This document shows, piece after piece, positions 10,572 to 19,891 of a stretch of DNA of 39,307 nt; position 1 is the first letter of the stretch; each line of letters begins with the position of its first letter. The stretch spans positions 1 through 39,307 of the forward strand of contig JAISYL010000224.1 of the NCBI GenBank assembly GCA_031269935.1, in the 5' to 3' direction. This DNA is from Planctomycetota bacterium. GTDB lineage: Bacteria; Planctomycetota; SZUA-567. The translations under genes and the position numbers were made by a program. The notes under the pieces are model-generated. The model was not told where the DNA came from. It ran no database searches and worked only from the letters and a program-made list of their open reading frames with translations.

Positions 10572-10708
10572 GTCGCGTTCCTTCCGGGTATCGTGTTCCC
10601 TCGGGGGCGGCTTCCGGCCGCCTGAACCGGGATCGGCCCCCAAGGCGGCTCCAAGGGGAAGGGGAAAACGCCCGGGAAAGCCGGAGCGGCTTTCCCGGGA
10701 GGGGAGAA

Positions 10709-11761
10709 TCAATAACCGTATTTCTTCTTTTCCACTTCCCAGTTCCAGTCGCCCGGCTTCACCAGCCCGGCGGCGGCGGGGTCGTTCTGATCCGGCCGGC
10801 CCTGGTATTGGGTCCAGGCATAGGCGGAGAATTGGTAATCCAGCATCTTGTCGGCGTCCTCCCCGGAAATTCCCACCACGTTCAGGGCCCGGGAATTGGC
10901 GAAATCAATCAATTTCTGCTGCTTGATCGCCCAGCGGAATGCCTCTTCCAACTTGGCTATTGTGGCTTTCGGGGCGTCCCGGGGGATCATTATTCCCCAG
11001 GCTTCCGAAAGCAGGGGCATGGCCTTGCCGGCCGGGAAAACCTCGGTGATGGGGGGGGCGGTGATGGTGTCGGTCAGTTTTAGCGGCTTGTCCTGGTTCA
11101 GGAACAGCACCTTGACGTTACCCTTCCGGGCGTGGTCGATCCCGGCCGAGAAGGTGATGATGCCCAATTCCACTTCGCCGGCGTAGACCCCGACCGCCAC
11201 CTGGCCGTCCGCGTCGAAGGTGACGTAATTGACTTCCTTGATGCCGGCCAGCGAAGCGAAGGTTTCCATAAGAACATGGGGGCCGTTGCCGAAGCCGGCC
11301 ATGCCCACGCTGGCCTCGCCGCTTTTGAGCTTGGCGATGGCGTCCTCAACCGTATTGATTCCCGATTTTTCCGGGTTGACCAGCAGGGCGGCCGGACCCT
11401 GCAGGGGGAACCAGCTGGTCCATTTCCAGGGATAGGAATTGGGGCCGGTGCGCTGGACCAGGAAGCCCCCGAGCGTTCCCGTGCCGGTGGAAAACAGGTT
11501 GTAGCCGTCGTGGGGCTTGCTCATCACCAGTTCGGCCGCCACCGCGCTGGAAGCGCCGGGGGTGTTGACTACGTTGATGGTCTCCCCGATGTATTCCTGC
11601 ATCAGGGCGATCAGGGGACGCACGGCGGTGTCGGTGCCGCCGCCGGGACCGAAGCCCACGGTGATGGTGGGAATCTCCCTAGGCCAGACCTTTTCCCCGG
11701 CAACGGCCGCGAGAGCCAGGGTCAGCGACAAAAACGCCGCCAGGACAGTAATTTTCCTCAT
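10709..11761 (-). CDS. Tripartite tricarboxylate transporter substrate-binding protein (TctC/Bug family)
   Basis: Signal peptide; ITVGFGPGGGTDTAVRPLIALMQEYIGETINVVNTPGASSAVA. Confidence 0.87.
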   Translation of the reverse strand: MRKITVLAAFLSLTLALAAVAGEKVWPREIPTITVGFGPGGGTDTAVRPLIALMQEYIGETINVVNTPGASSAVAAELVMSKPHDGYNLFSTGTGTLGGFLVQRTGPNSYPWKWTSWFPLQGPAALLVNPEKSGINTVEDAIAKLKSGEASVGMAGFGNGPHVLMETFASLAGIKEVNYVTFDADGQVAVGVYAGEVELGIITFSAGIDHARKGNVKVLFLNQDKPLKLTDTITAPPITEVFPAGKAMPLLSEAWGIMIPRDAPKATIAKLEEAFRWAIKQQKLIDFANSRALNVVGISGEDADKMLDYQFSAYAWTQYQGRPDQNDPAAAGLVKPGDWNWEVEKKKYGY

Positions 11762-11846
11762 CCTCGTCTCCTTATGGAAGCTGTGTATCCCGCTCCCCTT
11801 GTCCACGCCCGTGCGCGTCCGCGGGAGACCGGGATTGACCGTTCGC

Positions 11847-12770
11847 CTATTTCGCCAGCGCCTCTTCGGCTATCCTTTCCGCCGTCAGGCCGTGCTTCGC
11901 CAAAATCCGCTCGTATTTCTCGGCCGATTCGCCGTAGGTGTCCCGGATGCCGTGCCGGCGGAGGGGAAGGGGATGGTCGGCCAGGGCTTCCAGGACGGCG
12001 GCGCCGAGGCCGCCGATGACGCTGTGCTCCTCCACGGTCAGGATGCGGGGGCAGGGGCCCAGGGCGGCCCGTACCGCCGCCGGATCCAGGGGTTTTATGG
12101 TGGCGAAATTCAGCACCCGGGCCCGGACGCCCTGGCCGGCCAGGATGTCCCGGGCCGCCAGCGACAGGGCGACCATGTGGCCGCTGGCGCAGATGGCCAC
12201 GTCCCCGCCGTCGGCCATGAGGGAGGGTTTGCCGATTTCCAGCGGGGTGTCCGGGGCGGTGACGTCGGGAAGTTCGTTGCGGTTGATCCGGATGTAACAG
12301 GGGCCGCGGCGCCCGACGGCGGTCCGGATCGCCTTGCGCGCCTCCCGGGCGTCGGCGGGGGAGAAGATGGTCATGTGGGGGAGGACCCGCATGATCGCCA
12401 CGTCCTCGAAAGCCTGGTGGGTGGCCCCGTCGGCGAAGTCGGACAGGCCGCAACTGGCGCCGACCACCTTGACGTTGAGTTCGGGAAGGCATACGCTCTG
12501 GCGGATCTGCTCGAAGGAACGGCCGCCCACGAACACCGCGAAGGAGTTGGCCACCGGGATTTTCCCGGCCAGGGCCAGTCCGGCCGCCACCGAAATCATG
12601 TTCTGCTCGCCGATGCCCATTTCGTAAAACGATTCAGGCTTCCCCTTTTCAACCTGAATCGCCTGGGTCCCCCCGCAGAGGTCGGCGTCCAGCACCACCA
12701 CGTCGTTATTTTCCCGGCAGATGGCCAGCAGTTCCTCGCCGTAGGCGTTTCTTTGGCTGCTCTTGCTCAT
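11847..12770 (-). CDS. Transketolase, C-terminal subunit
   Basis: VVLDADLCGGTQAIQ; FYEMGIGEQNMISVAAGLALAGKIPVANSFAVF; split-transketolase C-terminal half. Confidence 0.88.
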   Translation of the reverse strand: MSKSSQRNAYGEELLAICRENNDVVVLDADLCGGTQAIQVEKGKPESFYEMGIGEQNMISVAAGLALAGKIPVANSFAVFVGGRSFEQIRQSVCLPELNVKVVGASCGLSDFADGATHQAFEDVAIMRVLPHMTIFSPADAREARKAIRTAVGRRGPCYIRINRNELPDVTAPDTPLEIGKPSLMADGGDVAICASGHMVALSLAARDILAGQGVRARVLNFATIKPLDPAAVRAALGPCPRILTVEEHSVIGGLGAAVLEALADHPLPLRRHGIRDTYGESAEKYERILAKHGLTAERIAEEALAK

Positions 12771-12829
12771 TTTCCCTTGTTCTCCCAAAAAGAGGTTCCG
12801 AAAAACGGCGTTCCCGCGACCGCCGGGAT

Positions 12830-13657
12830 TCAGCCGTTGATTTCCGCCAGGGCCTTGGCCCGGGTTTCCTCGCTCATGTCCTTGTTATGGTAGGCGTGGG
12901 TGTTTTCGGCGAAGGAGACGCCCTTCCCCTTGACGGTCCGGCCGACTATGGCGCTGGGTTTCCCCTTGACCCGATCCGCCGCGTCCAGGGCGTCGCCAAT
13001 CTCCTCGACGTCGTGGCCGTCGACCACCTTGGCGTTCCAGCCGAAGGCGGCGAACTTGGCGGCGATGCCGTCGGCGTCCCCGACATTGTAGCGATCCGCC
13101 ACCCGGCCCATGGCGCTGATCCCGTTGGCGTCGACCAGGACCCGGAGATTGTCCAGCTTGTAATTGGCGGCGGCGGTGGCGGCCTCCCAAATCTGGCCCT
13201 CCCCCAATTCGGCGTCGCCGGTGACGACGAACACCCGCCAGGCCGCCCCGTCCCGCCTGGCCGCGAGGCACATGCCCACTCCCAGGGACAGCCCCTGGCC
13301 CAGGGAGCCGGTGTTGGCCTCGATGCCGGGGGTGCTGATTTCCGGATGCCCTTGCAGAAGCCCCCCCAGGGTCTTGGTGCGGGAAAGCTCCTCCCAGGGG
13401 TAATAGCCGAGATCGGCCAGGGCCGCGTATTGCCCAAGCACCGAATGGCCCTTGGACATGATGAAGCGGTCGCGATCCGGCTTCTTCGGGTTCTTCGGAT
13501 CGACATTCATCTTGTAATAATACAGCACCGCCACCATGTCCGCGGCCGACATGGATCCCCCCAGGTGGCCGGGCTTGCCCAAGCCCAGGGCCTCGATAAT
13601 GCCGGTACGGATGCGCTTGGCCTTTTGCCGCAATTTTTCCGCTGTCGCCTTGTCCAT
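12830..13657 (-). CDS. Transketolase, N-terminal (ThDP-binding) subunit
   Basis: GHLGGSMSAADMVAVLYY; RFIMSKGHSVLGQYAALADLGY; GDAELGEGQIWEAATAAANYKLDNLRVLVDANG ThDP motif. Confidence 0.9.
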   Translation of the reverse strand: MDKATAEKLRQKAKRIRTGIIEALGLGKPGHLGGSMSAADMVAVLYYYKMNVDPKNPKKPDRDRFIMSKGHSVLGQYAALADLGYYPWEELSRTKTLGGLLQGHPEISTPGIEANTGSLGQGLSLGVGMCLAARRDGAAWRVFVVTGDAELGEGQIWEAATAAANYKLDNLRVLVDANGISAMGRVADRYNVGDADGIAAKFAAFGWNAKVVDGHDVEEIGDALDAADRVKGKPSAIVGRTVKGKGVSFAENTHAYHNKDMSEETRAKALAEING

Positions 13658-13685
13658 TTTTTATGCTCCTCGAAGTGAAGTGAAC

Positions 13686-13780
13686 CTTTAAGGAAAATCG
13701 GGCCAACCGCCGCCCGATTTTCCTTAAAGCGTCTAACGCCCTACATCGCAAGATGGTTGTTTTCGCTAACCCGGGGAAAG
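13686..13780. repeat. Composite repeat family B, copy 1: 18-bp-arm hairpin plus tail
   Basis: CTTTAAGGAAAATCGGGC (13686-13703), loop CAACCGCC, GCCCGATTTTCCTTAAAG (13712-13729); the tail resembles those at about 26429, 26599 and 39001. Confidence 0.7.
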
Positions 13781-13879
13781 CAAGCGACCCCGCCAAAATT
13801 CATTCGCGGGAACGCAAGCCCCGAAATGTAAAGTCCACTGACGGCTGGCATGACCTTGCGGCGGCATCCCCAATCGGCA

Positions 13880-14020
13880 TCGGTCGAAGCTTCTTGAAGT
13901 TCCGGGGAATGCCCGCGGTTCATCCGGCTTCCGCCTTCGGGGAAGTTAATTCCCCTTCGGCAACCAAGGTTGATTACTGGGCGAACAAACTTCGGCATTG
14001 GCAAGATTAGCCTTTTCGGA
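13880..14020 (+). repeat. Direct repeat family C, copy 1, downstream of the MFS gene
   Basis: GGTTCATCCGGCTTCCGCCTTCGGGGAAGTTAATTCCCCTTCGG...ACTTCGGCATTGGCAAGATTAGCC; similar text at about 15290-15400. Confidence 0.6.
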
Positions 14021-14023
14021 TCG

Positions 14024-15226
14024 CTAGTCAAGAACAAACCCGGCGGCGTTTTTGCGCCGTTCCCGAAAAATCCTTCCGGCGGCGATCAGGGCCGCGGCCA
14101 GGCTGCAGCCGGCCGCGGACAGGAACAGGAGGCCGGTGGAAAAGCCGGTTCGGACAAGCATCCCGGCGGCGATGACTCCGAGGGCGGAAACGAGGCCGGC
14201 GCCCCCCATCACCAGGGCGGTCCGGGTCGCCTGGGTCAGCCCCGAGGCGTTCCTGGCCAGGGCGATGGTCAGGGGGTAAACCGAGGTCGGGGCCAGGAGG
14301 CTGAGGGGAAGGGCGGCGGCCAATCCCAGCCACGGAGATACGGGATAGGCCATGGCGATGAACAGGGGGAAGGCCAGGAGTTGGGTCGCCAGGGTGATCC
14401 GGAAAAATCCGTATTTGTTCGTCAGGGAACTCCAGACCAGGGAGGCCAGAGCGCCGTTAAGGCTGGTCAGCAGCAGTATCCAACCGGCCATGGTTCTGGC
14501 CCCGGGGCCGAAGCGAATCTCGAAATGGCTGGTCATCAAGTTGATGTAGATTCCGTTGCCGAGGCAAAACAGCGAACTCATCGCGAAGATCAGCCAAAAG
14601 GGGAGATTCTTGCCGTTGACCGGGGTTATCCGCTTGGAGCGGGGGCGGATGACTATCGACGGATGCGCGCGCTTCCGCCGGCGGTATTGATCGATTAGGA
14701 GCGCGGTCGAGACGAGGCCGGGGATTATCCATATCCAGAGGGCGGGAAAGCCTAAGGATTCGCTGATCCAGATGCTGGCGAGGGTTCCGATCGCGTAACC
14801 GCCGGCGCCGCCGGCCATGAAGAAGGGAACCCCTAGATAGGCCTCCTCCCCGCTGGCGTCGTTGGCCGCCAGGGCGCCCTCGGGATGGAAAAGGCCGGTG
14901 CCGAAGCCGCCGGCGACAATCATGAAGGCCAGCGGCCAGTAGCCGGGGGCGAAGCCCATCCCCGCCGGCAGGGCCGACAGCGGGATGGCGAACCAGAGTA
15001 TCCAGGCGAGGTTGTGCCTGAGCATGATCCAGCCGGAAATGGGCGAGGCCAGGTTGCAGGCCACCGCCCCCAGGCCAATCAGGATCACCAGATCGCCCAG
15101 GGGGATGTCCAGGAACAGGGAAAGGCCGGGAGCCACCGCCGCCAGGATGCAAATGTAGAGGTCGGCCATGGCGTGCCCGAAGGTCAACACCCAGAGGGTG
15201 GAATTGATCCGCAATTTACCCAGCAT
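14024..15226 (-). CDS. MFS transporter, fosmidomycin-resistance (Fsr)-like
   Basis: MLGKLRINSTLWVLTFGHAMADLYICILAAVAPGLSLFLDIPLGDLVILIGLGAVACNLASPISGW; 12-TM pattern. Confidence 0.72.
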   Translation of the reverse strand: MLGKLRINSTLWVLTFGHAMADLYICILAAVAPGLSLFLDIPLGDLVILIGLGAVACNLASPISGWIMLRHNLAWILWFAIPLSALPAGMGFAPGYWPLAFMIVAGGFGTGLFHPEGALAANDASGEEAYLGVPFFMAGGAGGYAIGTLASIWISESLGFPALWIWIIPGLVSTALLIDQYRRRKRAHPSIVIRPRSKRITPVNGKNLPFWLIFAMSSLFCLGNGIYINLMTSHFEIRFGPGARTMAGWILLLTSLNGALASLVWSSLTNKYGFFRITLATQLLAFPLFIAMAYPVSPWLGLAAALPLSLLAPTSVYPLTIALARNASGLTQATRTALVMGGAGLVSALGVIAAGMLVRTGFSTGLLFLSAAGCSLAAALIAAGRIFRERRKNAAGFVLD

Positions 15227-15248
15227 GGGAAGGGCGCTTTCTAATGCT

Positions 15249-15400
15249 CCGCCAAGTCCAAATCGAAGATTTGGACTTGGCGGGGAGTATCCCCGGTTCA
15301 TTCGGCTTCCTCCTCCGGGAAAGTGAATTACCCGGAGGAGTTGAAGATCGATTCGGGATCAAACGGACTTCGGCGTTCACAAAATCAGCCTTTGTCGGAA
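15249..15400 (+). repeat. Direct repeat family C, copy 2, upstream of the MFS gene, with a perfect 16-bp hairpin
   Basis: Hairpin CCGCCAAGTCCAAATC-GAA-GATTTGGACTTGGCGG (15249-15283), then GGTTCATTCGGCTTCCTCCTCCGGGAAAGTGAATTACCCGGAGGAG...ACTTCGGCGTTCACAAAATCAGCC. Confidence 0.6.
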
Positions 15401-15475
15401 CATTTTTGGGGGGAGGATTGGGGGGGTGGGGCGCCAGTATTGATTTGCCCGCCGGAACGGTTTTGCGCAACTCGG

Positions 15476-16981
15476 TTAATTCCCCTTCCCGGCCCGCCTC
15501 CGCCGCCACCAGGAAAAGAGGCCGATTTGGCTTAAAATCATGAAAAGGCAAACCGCCAGGAAGGCGACGCAGATGGGACGGCCGAACATGGGCAGGAACG
15601 AGCCGTCCGAAAGCCGCAGGGCCCGGCGCAGATTGGCGTCGGTCATGGGCCCCAGGACCACCCCGAGGATGAAGGGCGCGGCCGGCACCTTCAGGTAGGA
15701 CATCCCGAGCCCCACCAGCCCGAACACGAACATCACCTTGACGTCGAACAGGTTGTAGTTGATGAGATAGGCGCCGATGACGCAGAGCAGGAAAATGATC
15801 GGCATGAGAATTTTTTTGTCGACGGTGAGCACCCGCACCGTCAGCCTGGCCATCCCGAGGGCAAGCAACCACATCGCCACCGAGGCGAAGACCAGGTAAA
15901 TGGCGACGTTGTAGACGAATTCGGGCGATTCCGACATCAACAGGGGGCCGGGACGGTAATTGTGCATGAAGAAGGCGGCCAGGAGCACCGCCGCCGGGGC
16001 CGATCCCGGGACCGCCAAGCTGAGGACCGGGATGATCGCCCCCCCGATGCAGGAATTGTTTCCGGTTTCGGCCGCCACGATTCCCTGGGGATTGCCGGAG
16101 CCGAAGCTGGCCGCCTCCCGGCTGGACGCCTTCATGGCCCAATAGGAGAGCCAGCCGCCGACATCCTCGCCCACTCCGGGGATGATGCCGACCCCTACCC
16201 CGATCAGGGCGGAACGGGCGATGCCGATCAGGTTGGCCCGGATTATGCGAAAGCCTTCCCGGATGTTGAACCGGGTAAGTTCCAGCACCCGGCCGCCGGA
16301 CTCCCGCTTGAAGGCCAGGACGATCTCCGGAAAGCCGAACAGGCCAATCATCACCGGGATGAGCTGGATGCCGGACATCACGTTCACGTTGCCGTAGCTG
16401 AACCGCTCGAAGGTGTCCACCGTGTCCAGGCCGATTTGCGCCACCAGGATGCCGGCCGCGCCGCTGATCCAGCCCTTCAGGGCGTTGCCGCGCGCCGTCA
16501 GGGCTCCGCAGATGAGGATGCCGAAAATGGAAAGGAGGAAAAACTCCCAACTGGCGAAACTGAGGGCGAAACGGGTGAGGAGCGGGGTCAGGGTGAGGAC
16601 GAAGACCACGCTGAGCAGGGTCCCCAGGCAACTCACGGTGGTGGCGATGAATATGGCCAGCCCCCCCTTTCCCGCTTTCGCCAGGGGAAAGCCGTCCATG
16701 GCGGTCGCCGCCGAAGCCGGGGTGCCGGGGATGTTGAGGAGAATGGCCGACTGGCAGCCCCCGGAAATGGCGCCGACGTAAACCCCCAGCAGGGCGATGA
16801 TGGCGGTCTGGTGATCCCCCACGTTGTAGGTGAGCCCGGTCAGCAGGGCGATGGCCATGGTGGCGCTCAGGCCCGGAAGAACCCCCATCACCAGGCCGGC
16901 GGCGGTGGCCATGATCAGCATCAGCAGATTGTAGGGCGCCAGGACGTTGCCGCAGGCGTCCAGCATGTATTGGAAGGCCAT
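15476..16981 (-). CDS. Tripartite tricarboxylate transporter large permease (TctA family), second copy
   Basis: GVLPGLSATMAIALL; NIPGTPASAATAMDGFPLAKAGKGG; GVGVGIIPGVGEDVGGWLSY. Confidence 0.9.
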   Translation of the reverse strand: MAFQYMLDACGNVLAPYNLLMLIMATAAGLVMGVLPGLSATMAIALLTGLTYNVGDHQTAIIALLGVYVGAISGGCQSAILLNIPGTPASAATAMDGFPLAKAGKGGLAIFIATTVSCLGTLLSVVFVLTLTPLLTRFALSFASWEFFLLSIFGILICGALTARGNALKGWISGAAGILVAQIGLDTVDTFERFSYGNVNVMSGIQLIPVMIGLFGFPEIVLAFKRESGGRVLELTRFNIREGFRIIRANLIGIARSALIGVGVGIIPGVGEDVGGWLSYWAMKASSREAASFGSGNPQGIVAAETGNNSCIGGAIIPVLSLAVPGSAPAAVLLAAFFMHNYRPGPLLMSESPEFVYNVAIYLVFASVAMWLLALGMARLTVRVLTVDKKILMPIIFLLCVIGAYLINYNLFDVKVMFVFGLVGLGMSYLKVPAAPFILGVVLGPMTDANLRRALRLSDGSFLPMFGRPICVAFLAVCLFMILSQIGLFSWWRRRRAGKGN

Positions 16982-16999
16982 CGGGGGATTTTTATCCTT

Positions 17000-17539
17000 T
17001 TACGGCAGGGTGGTCTTGAATACGCCTTGAAACAGCGCCATGATCAATATTACCGAACCGGCGGTCACCAGCGCCAGCGTTCCGATCTCCCGTACGGCGG
17101 GGAAGCCCATTCCCCGGCCGGTGAAGCGGAGAAAGACAAAAAGGATCAGGAGAAAACCCGAAGCGCCCAGCCAAAAGGGAATCTCCCCCAGGATGAAAAA
17201 GATATAAACGAACATCCAGGCCACCCCGGCCAGCATGATCCGGAAATCCGGGTCGCCGAAGGCGGCCAGGATGCCCCGCCAGGCGGTTTTCAAGTTTTCC
17301 GCCAGGGCTTTACCGGGGCTTCCAGCCCCCTTTACGGTTTCAATCAGGAGCAGGAGGGAAAAGAACGCCAGGAACAACCCCAGGATGCAGGGGAGGAGCC
17401 CCGGGGTGACGATCAAATCGGTTATTTGAAACGGGGGTAGGGTGGCCACGTGGATCATCCGCAGGCTTTCCGCGGTCACGAAGACGCCGATCCCGAATAA
17501 AACCACCCCGAAGGCGGAATCCCGGCTTTTGGTGTCCAC
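17000..17539 (-). CDS. Tripartite tricarboxylate transporter small permease (TctB family), second copy
   Basis: Between TctC and TctA; hydrophobic; GTG start (VDTKSRDSAFG) with upstream GGAG preferred over the TTG at 17551. Confidence 0.78.
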   Translation of the reverse strand: MDTKSRDSAFGVVLFGIGVFVTAESLRMIHVATLPPFQITDLIVTPGLLPCILGLFLAFFSLLLLIETVKGAGSPGKALAENLKTAWRGILAAFGDPDFRIMLAGVAWMFVYIFFILGEIPFWLGASGFLLILFVFLRFTGRGMGFPAVREIGTLALVTAGSVILIMALFQGVFKTTLP

Positions 17540-17649
17540 CAGCAACTCCAATCAAAACCGCCTTTCATTTGGCCGAAGCCAAATGAAAGGCGGGACCATT
17601 CATTCAAAAAAGCGCTTTTTTTCCGGTTGAACACCCGGCGGTCGCCCTT

Positions 17650-18645
17650 TTACCGCTTGAATCCATATTTGGCCGGATCAATCGTGACCGCCCCCGCGTC
17701 GTAAAGGATATAGGCGGCCCGGCTGGCGAAGCTTTCCAGGAAAGCCTGCGATTCGGCCCGGCCCTTGGGGATGACGACGAAACTCCGGACGGCGGCGAAA
17801 TCCAGGAAATCCTTCTCCTTGGCGGCGCTGGCGAAGGCTGCGTCAAGTTTGGCCAGCACCTCGTTCGGCAGGCCCTTGGGAACCAGGATGCCGGTAACCT
17901 CCCCCATGGGGATGTATTTTTTGGCTTCGGGATAGGCTTTTAGAATCGAGGGAATCACCTTTCCCGGCGCCACTTCGATGTCGTCCTCGGCCAGGCAGGC
18001 CAGGGCCTTGACTTCCCCGGCGATTACCAAGTCCTTGTATTCGGCCAGGAGCTGGGGGCAGAAATCCACTTCCCCGGCCAGGGTGGCCTGGACGGCCGGG
18101 CCGCCGCCGGCATAGGTGATGTGCTTGTAGTCGGCTCCGGCCACGCCCTTGATCACCTCGGCGCCGAAGTGGCCGCCCGAACCCTTGCCGGCGGTGCCGG
18201 CGGTTATTTGGCCCGGTTTGGCCCGGATTGCTTCCACCAGATCGGTAATGGTGTTGTAGGGGGAATTTTTGGGGACGATAATCCCGTTCGGGGCATAGGT
18301 GGCGATCCAGATGTCCCATTCCCGGAAGGTCTTTTCGGTATAGCCGTTCAGGGGCATGGTGGTGAAGGCCAACATTCCGTTGGCCAGCAGGGTGTAGCCG
18401 TCCACCCTGGCGTTCTGGACGTTCAGGCTGCCGGCCGAACCGCCGGCTCCCGGGGTGTTGATCACGTTGATGGTGATTCCCAGCACCTTCGACATGCCGT
18501 TGGCGATGCTTCTGGCGGTCAGGTCGGTGGTGCCGCCGGCCCCATAGGGCACGGTCATGTTGATGTTCTTGTTGGGCCAGTCGCCGGCCGGCGAGAGGGA
18601 ACAGATCAACAGGGCGGCCAGCGCCGCCGACAAAATGCGCTTCAT
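17650..18645 (-). CDS. Tripartite tricarboxylate transporter substrate-binding protein (TctC family), second copy
   Basis: Signal peptide; MTVPYGAGGTTDLTARSIANGMSKVLGITINVINTPGAGGSAGSLNVQNA. Confidence 0.87.
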   Translation of the reverse strand: MKRILSAALAALLICSLSPAGDWPNKNINMTVPYGAGGTTDLTARSIANGMSKVLGITINVINTPGAGGSAGSLNVQNARVDGYTLLANGMLAFTTMPLNGYTEKTFREWDIWIATYAPNGIIVPKNSPYNTITDLVEAIRAKPGQITAGTAGKGSGGHFGAEVIKGVAGADYKHITYAGGGPAVQATLAGEVDFCPQLLAEYKDLVIAGEVKALACLAEDDIEVAPGKVIPSILKAYPEAKKYIPMGEVTGILVPKGLPNEVLAKLDAAFASAAKEKDFLDFAAVRSFVVIPKGRAESQAFLESFASRAAYILYDAGAVTIDPAKYGFKR

Positions 18646-18733
18646 GTTTCGTCTCCTTTTAAACCGGGAATTATATAGGCGATCCCCTTGGATTCGCTTG
18701 GGAATAAAGAATTTGCGGATAAATTTCCGATTG

Positions 18734-18746
18734 TCCGGACCGGACG
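18734..18746. promoter_or_regulatory. 13-bp palindrome in a divergent intergenic region, possible operator
   Basis: GTCCGG-A-CCGGAC. Confidence 0.3.
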
Positions 18747-18814
18747 GGAAAAGGGGTTGACAGCGAGGTGTTTGGTCCGGTTGACCTTAAAAATCCACTA
18801 TAGGCGCATCTTTT

Positions 18815-18839
18815 TTTTCGTCAAGGGAATTGACGAAAA
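18815..18839. promoter_or_regulatory. Perfect 10-bp inverted repeat, possible operator for the nitrogenase-like cluster and/or divergent tctCBA
   Basis: TTTTCGTCAA-GGGAA-TTGACGAAAA in the 18646-19024 divergent intergenic region. Confidence 0.45.
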
Positions 18840-18985
18840 TTTATTCTCGGAAGAGACATGCCGAATCCATCCGAACCCCCGGGCTGTTCCCATGTAAAAG
18901 CCAACCAAGATGTTGGGTCACGATTCCCGAACTTTCCAGGCGCTTGGCCGGAATTTCCATAATTTTCCAAAAAAATAAAAAAATC

Positions 18986-19013
18986 TTGACAGTGATCGGG
19001 ATTTTTATATCAT
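18986..19013 (+). promoter_or_regulatory. Putative sigma70-type promoter of the nitrogenase-like operon
   Basis: TTGACA (18986-18991), 16-nt spacer, TATCAT (19008-19013). Confidence 0.55.
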
Positions 19014-19024
19014 ACATAATCCAT

Positions 19025-19891
19025 ATGAATAACATGAAAAGGTTTGAATCGCATCCCTGCTTCGCCGGGAATTGCCGGCCGGCCGCCGGGCGGATTCATT
19101 TGCCCGTCAGCCCGGTCTGCAATATCCGTTGTCGTTTTTGCGCCCGGGGGATTACCACCGGGGTTTCGCGGCCGGGAAACGCGGCCCGGGTGGTGACTCC
19201 GGCGGAGGCGATGACGATTCTGGAGCGGGCGCTGATTGTCTGCCCCGAACTCGCGGTGGTGGGAGTTGCCGGTCCCGGGGATCCCCTGGCCAGCGGCCAC
19301 GCCCTGGAAACGCTGACCTTGGCCCGCCAAAGGCATCCGGAGTTGCTTACCTGCCTTAGCACCAACGGGCTGGGACTGCCCGCCAGCCTGCCGGGTTTGA
19401 TCGGGGCCGGGATCGAGACCTTGACCGTGACGGTGAACGCGGTCGATCCGGACATCCTGGAACGGCTGTGCGCGGGGGTGTGGTGGCGGGGGAGCTTTCT
19501 GCCCGGCCGGGCAGGGGCCGGCCGGCTGATCGAGGCCCAGGGCGAGGGCATCCGCCAGGCCCGGGATCTGGGGATGCTTGTCAAGGTCAACTTGGTCCTG
19601 GCCCCCGGGATCAACGACCGGCATGTCGGGGAGGTGGCGCGGACGGCGGCGGAGTGGGGGGCGAGGTATATGAACGTCATTCCCTTGCTTCCCGCCGCCG
19701 AGTTCGCGGCGGCGGCTCCGCCTTCCGCCGAGGCGCTGGCCGCCGCCCGCGCGGCGGTGGCCGGGCATCTGGAGGTGTTCAGGCATTGTCGGCGCTGCCG
19801 GGCCGACGCCTGCGGCGTCCCCGGCGGGGTCGATTACGCCCGGGAACTGTATCGCGAATTCCGCCAGGTGGAGACTTTTTCCCATGGTTGA
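19025..19891 (+). CDS. NifB-like radical SAM protein (no fused NifX domain)
   Basis: HPCF N-terminal motif; VSPVCNIRCRFCARG CxxxCxxC; VGVAGPGDPLASG; TVTVNAVDPDIL; CRRCRADACG C-terminal NifB motif. Confidence 0.88.
   Translation: MNNMKRFESHPCFAGNCRPAAGRIHLPVSPVCNIRCRFCARGITTGVSRPGNAARVVTPAEAMTILERALIVCPELAVVGVAGPGDPLASGHALETLTLARQRHPELLTCLSTNGLGLPASLPGLIGAGIETLTVTVNAVDPDILERLCAGVWWRGSFLPGRAGAGRLIEAQGEGIRQARDLGMLVKVNLVLAPGINDRHVGEVARTAAEWGARYMNVIPLLPAAEFAAAAPPSAEALAAARAAVAGHLEVFRHCRRCRADACGVPGGVDYARELYREFRQVETFSHG

Noticed and set aside
13741-14037. Short ORFs between tktN and the MFS gene
   Set aside because: They fall in repeat families B and C and are not conserved in form between copies.
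18646-19024. SAM/S-box-type riboswitch upstream of the nitrogenase-like operon
   Set aside because: Tempting given methionine context, but the predicted promoter lies only 11 nt from the ATG and I could not find a riboswitch core.
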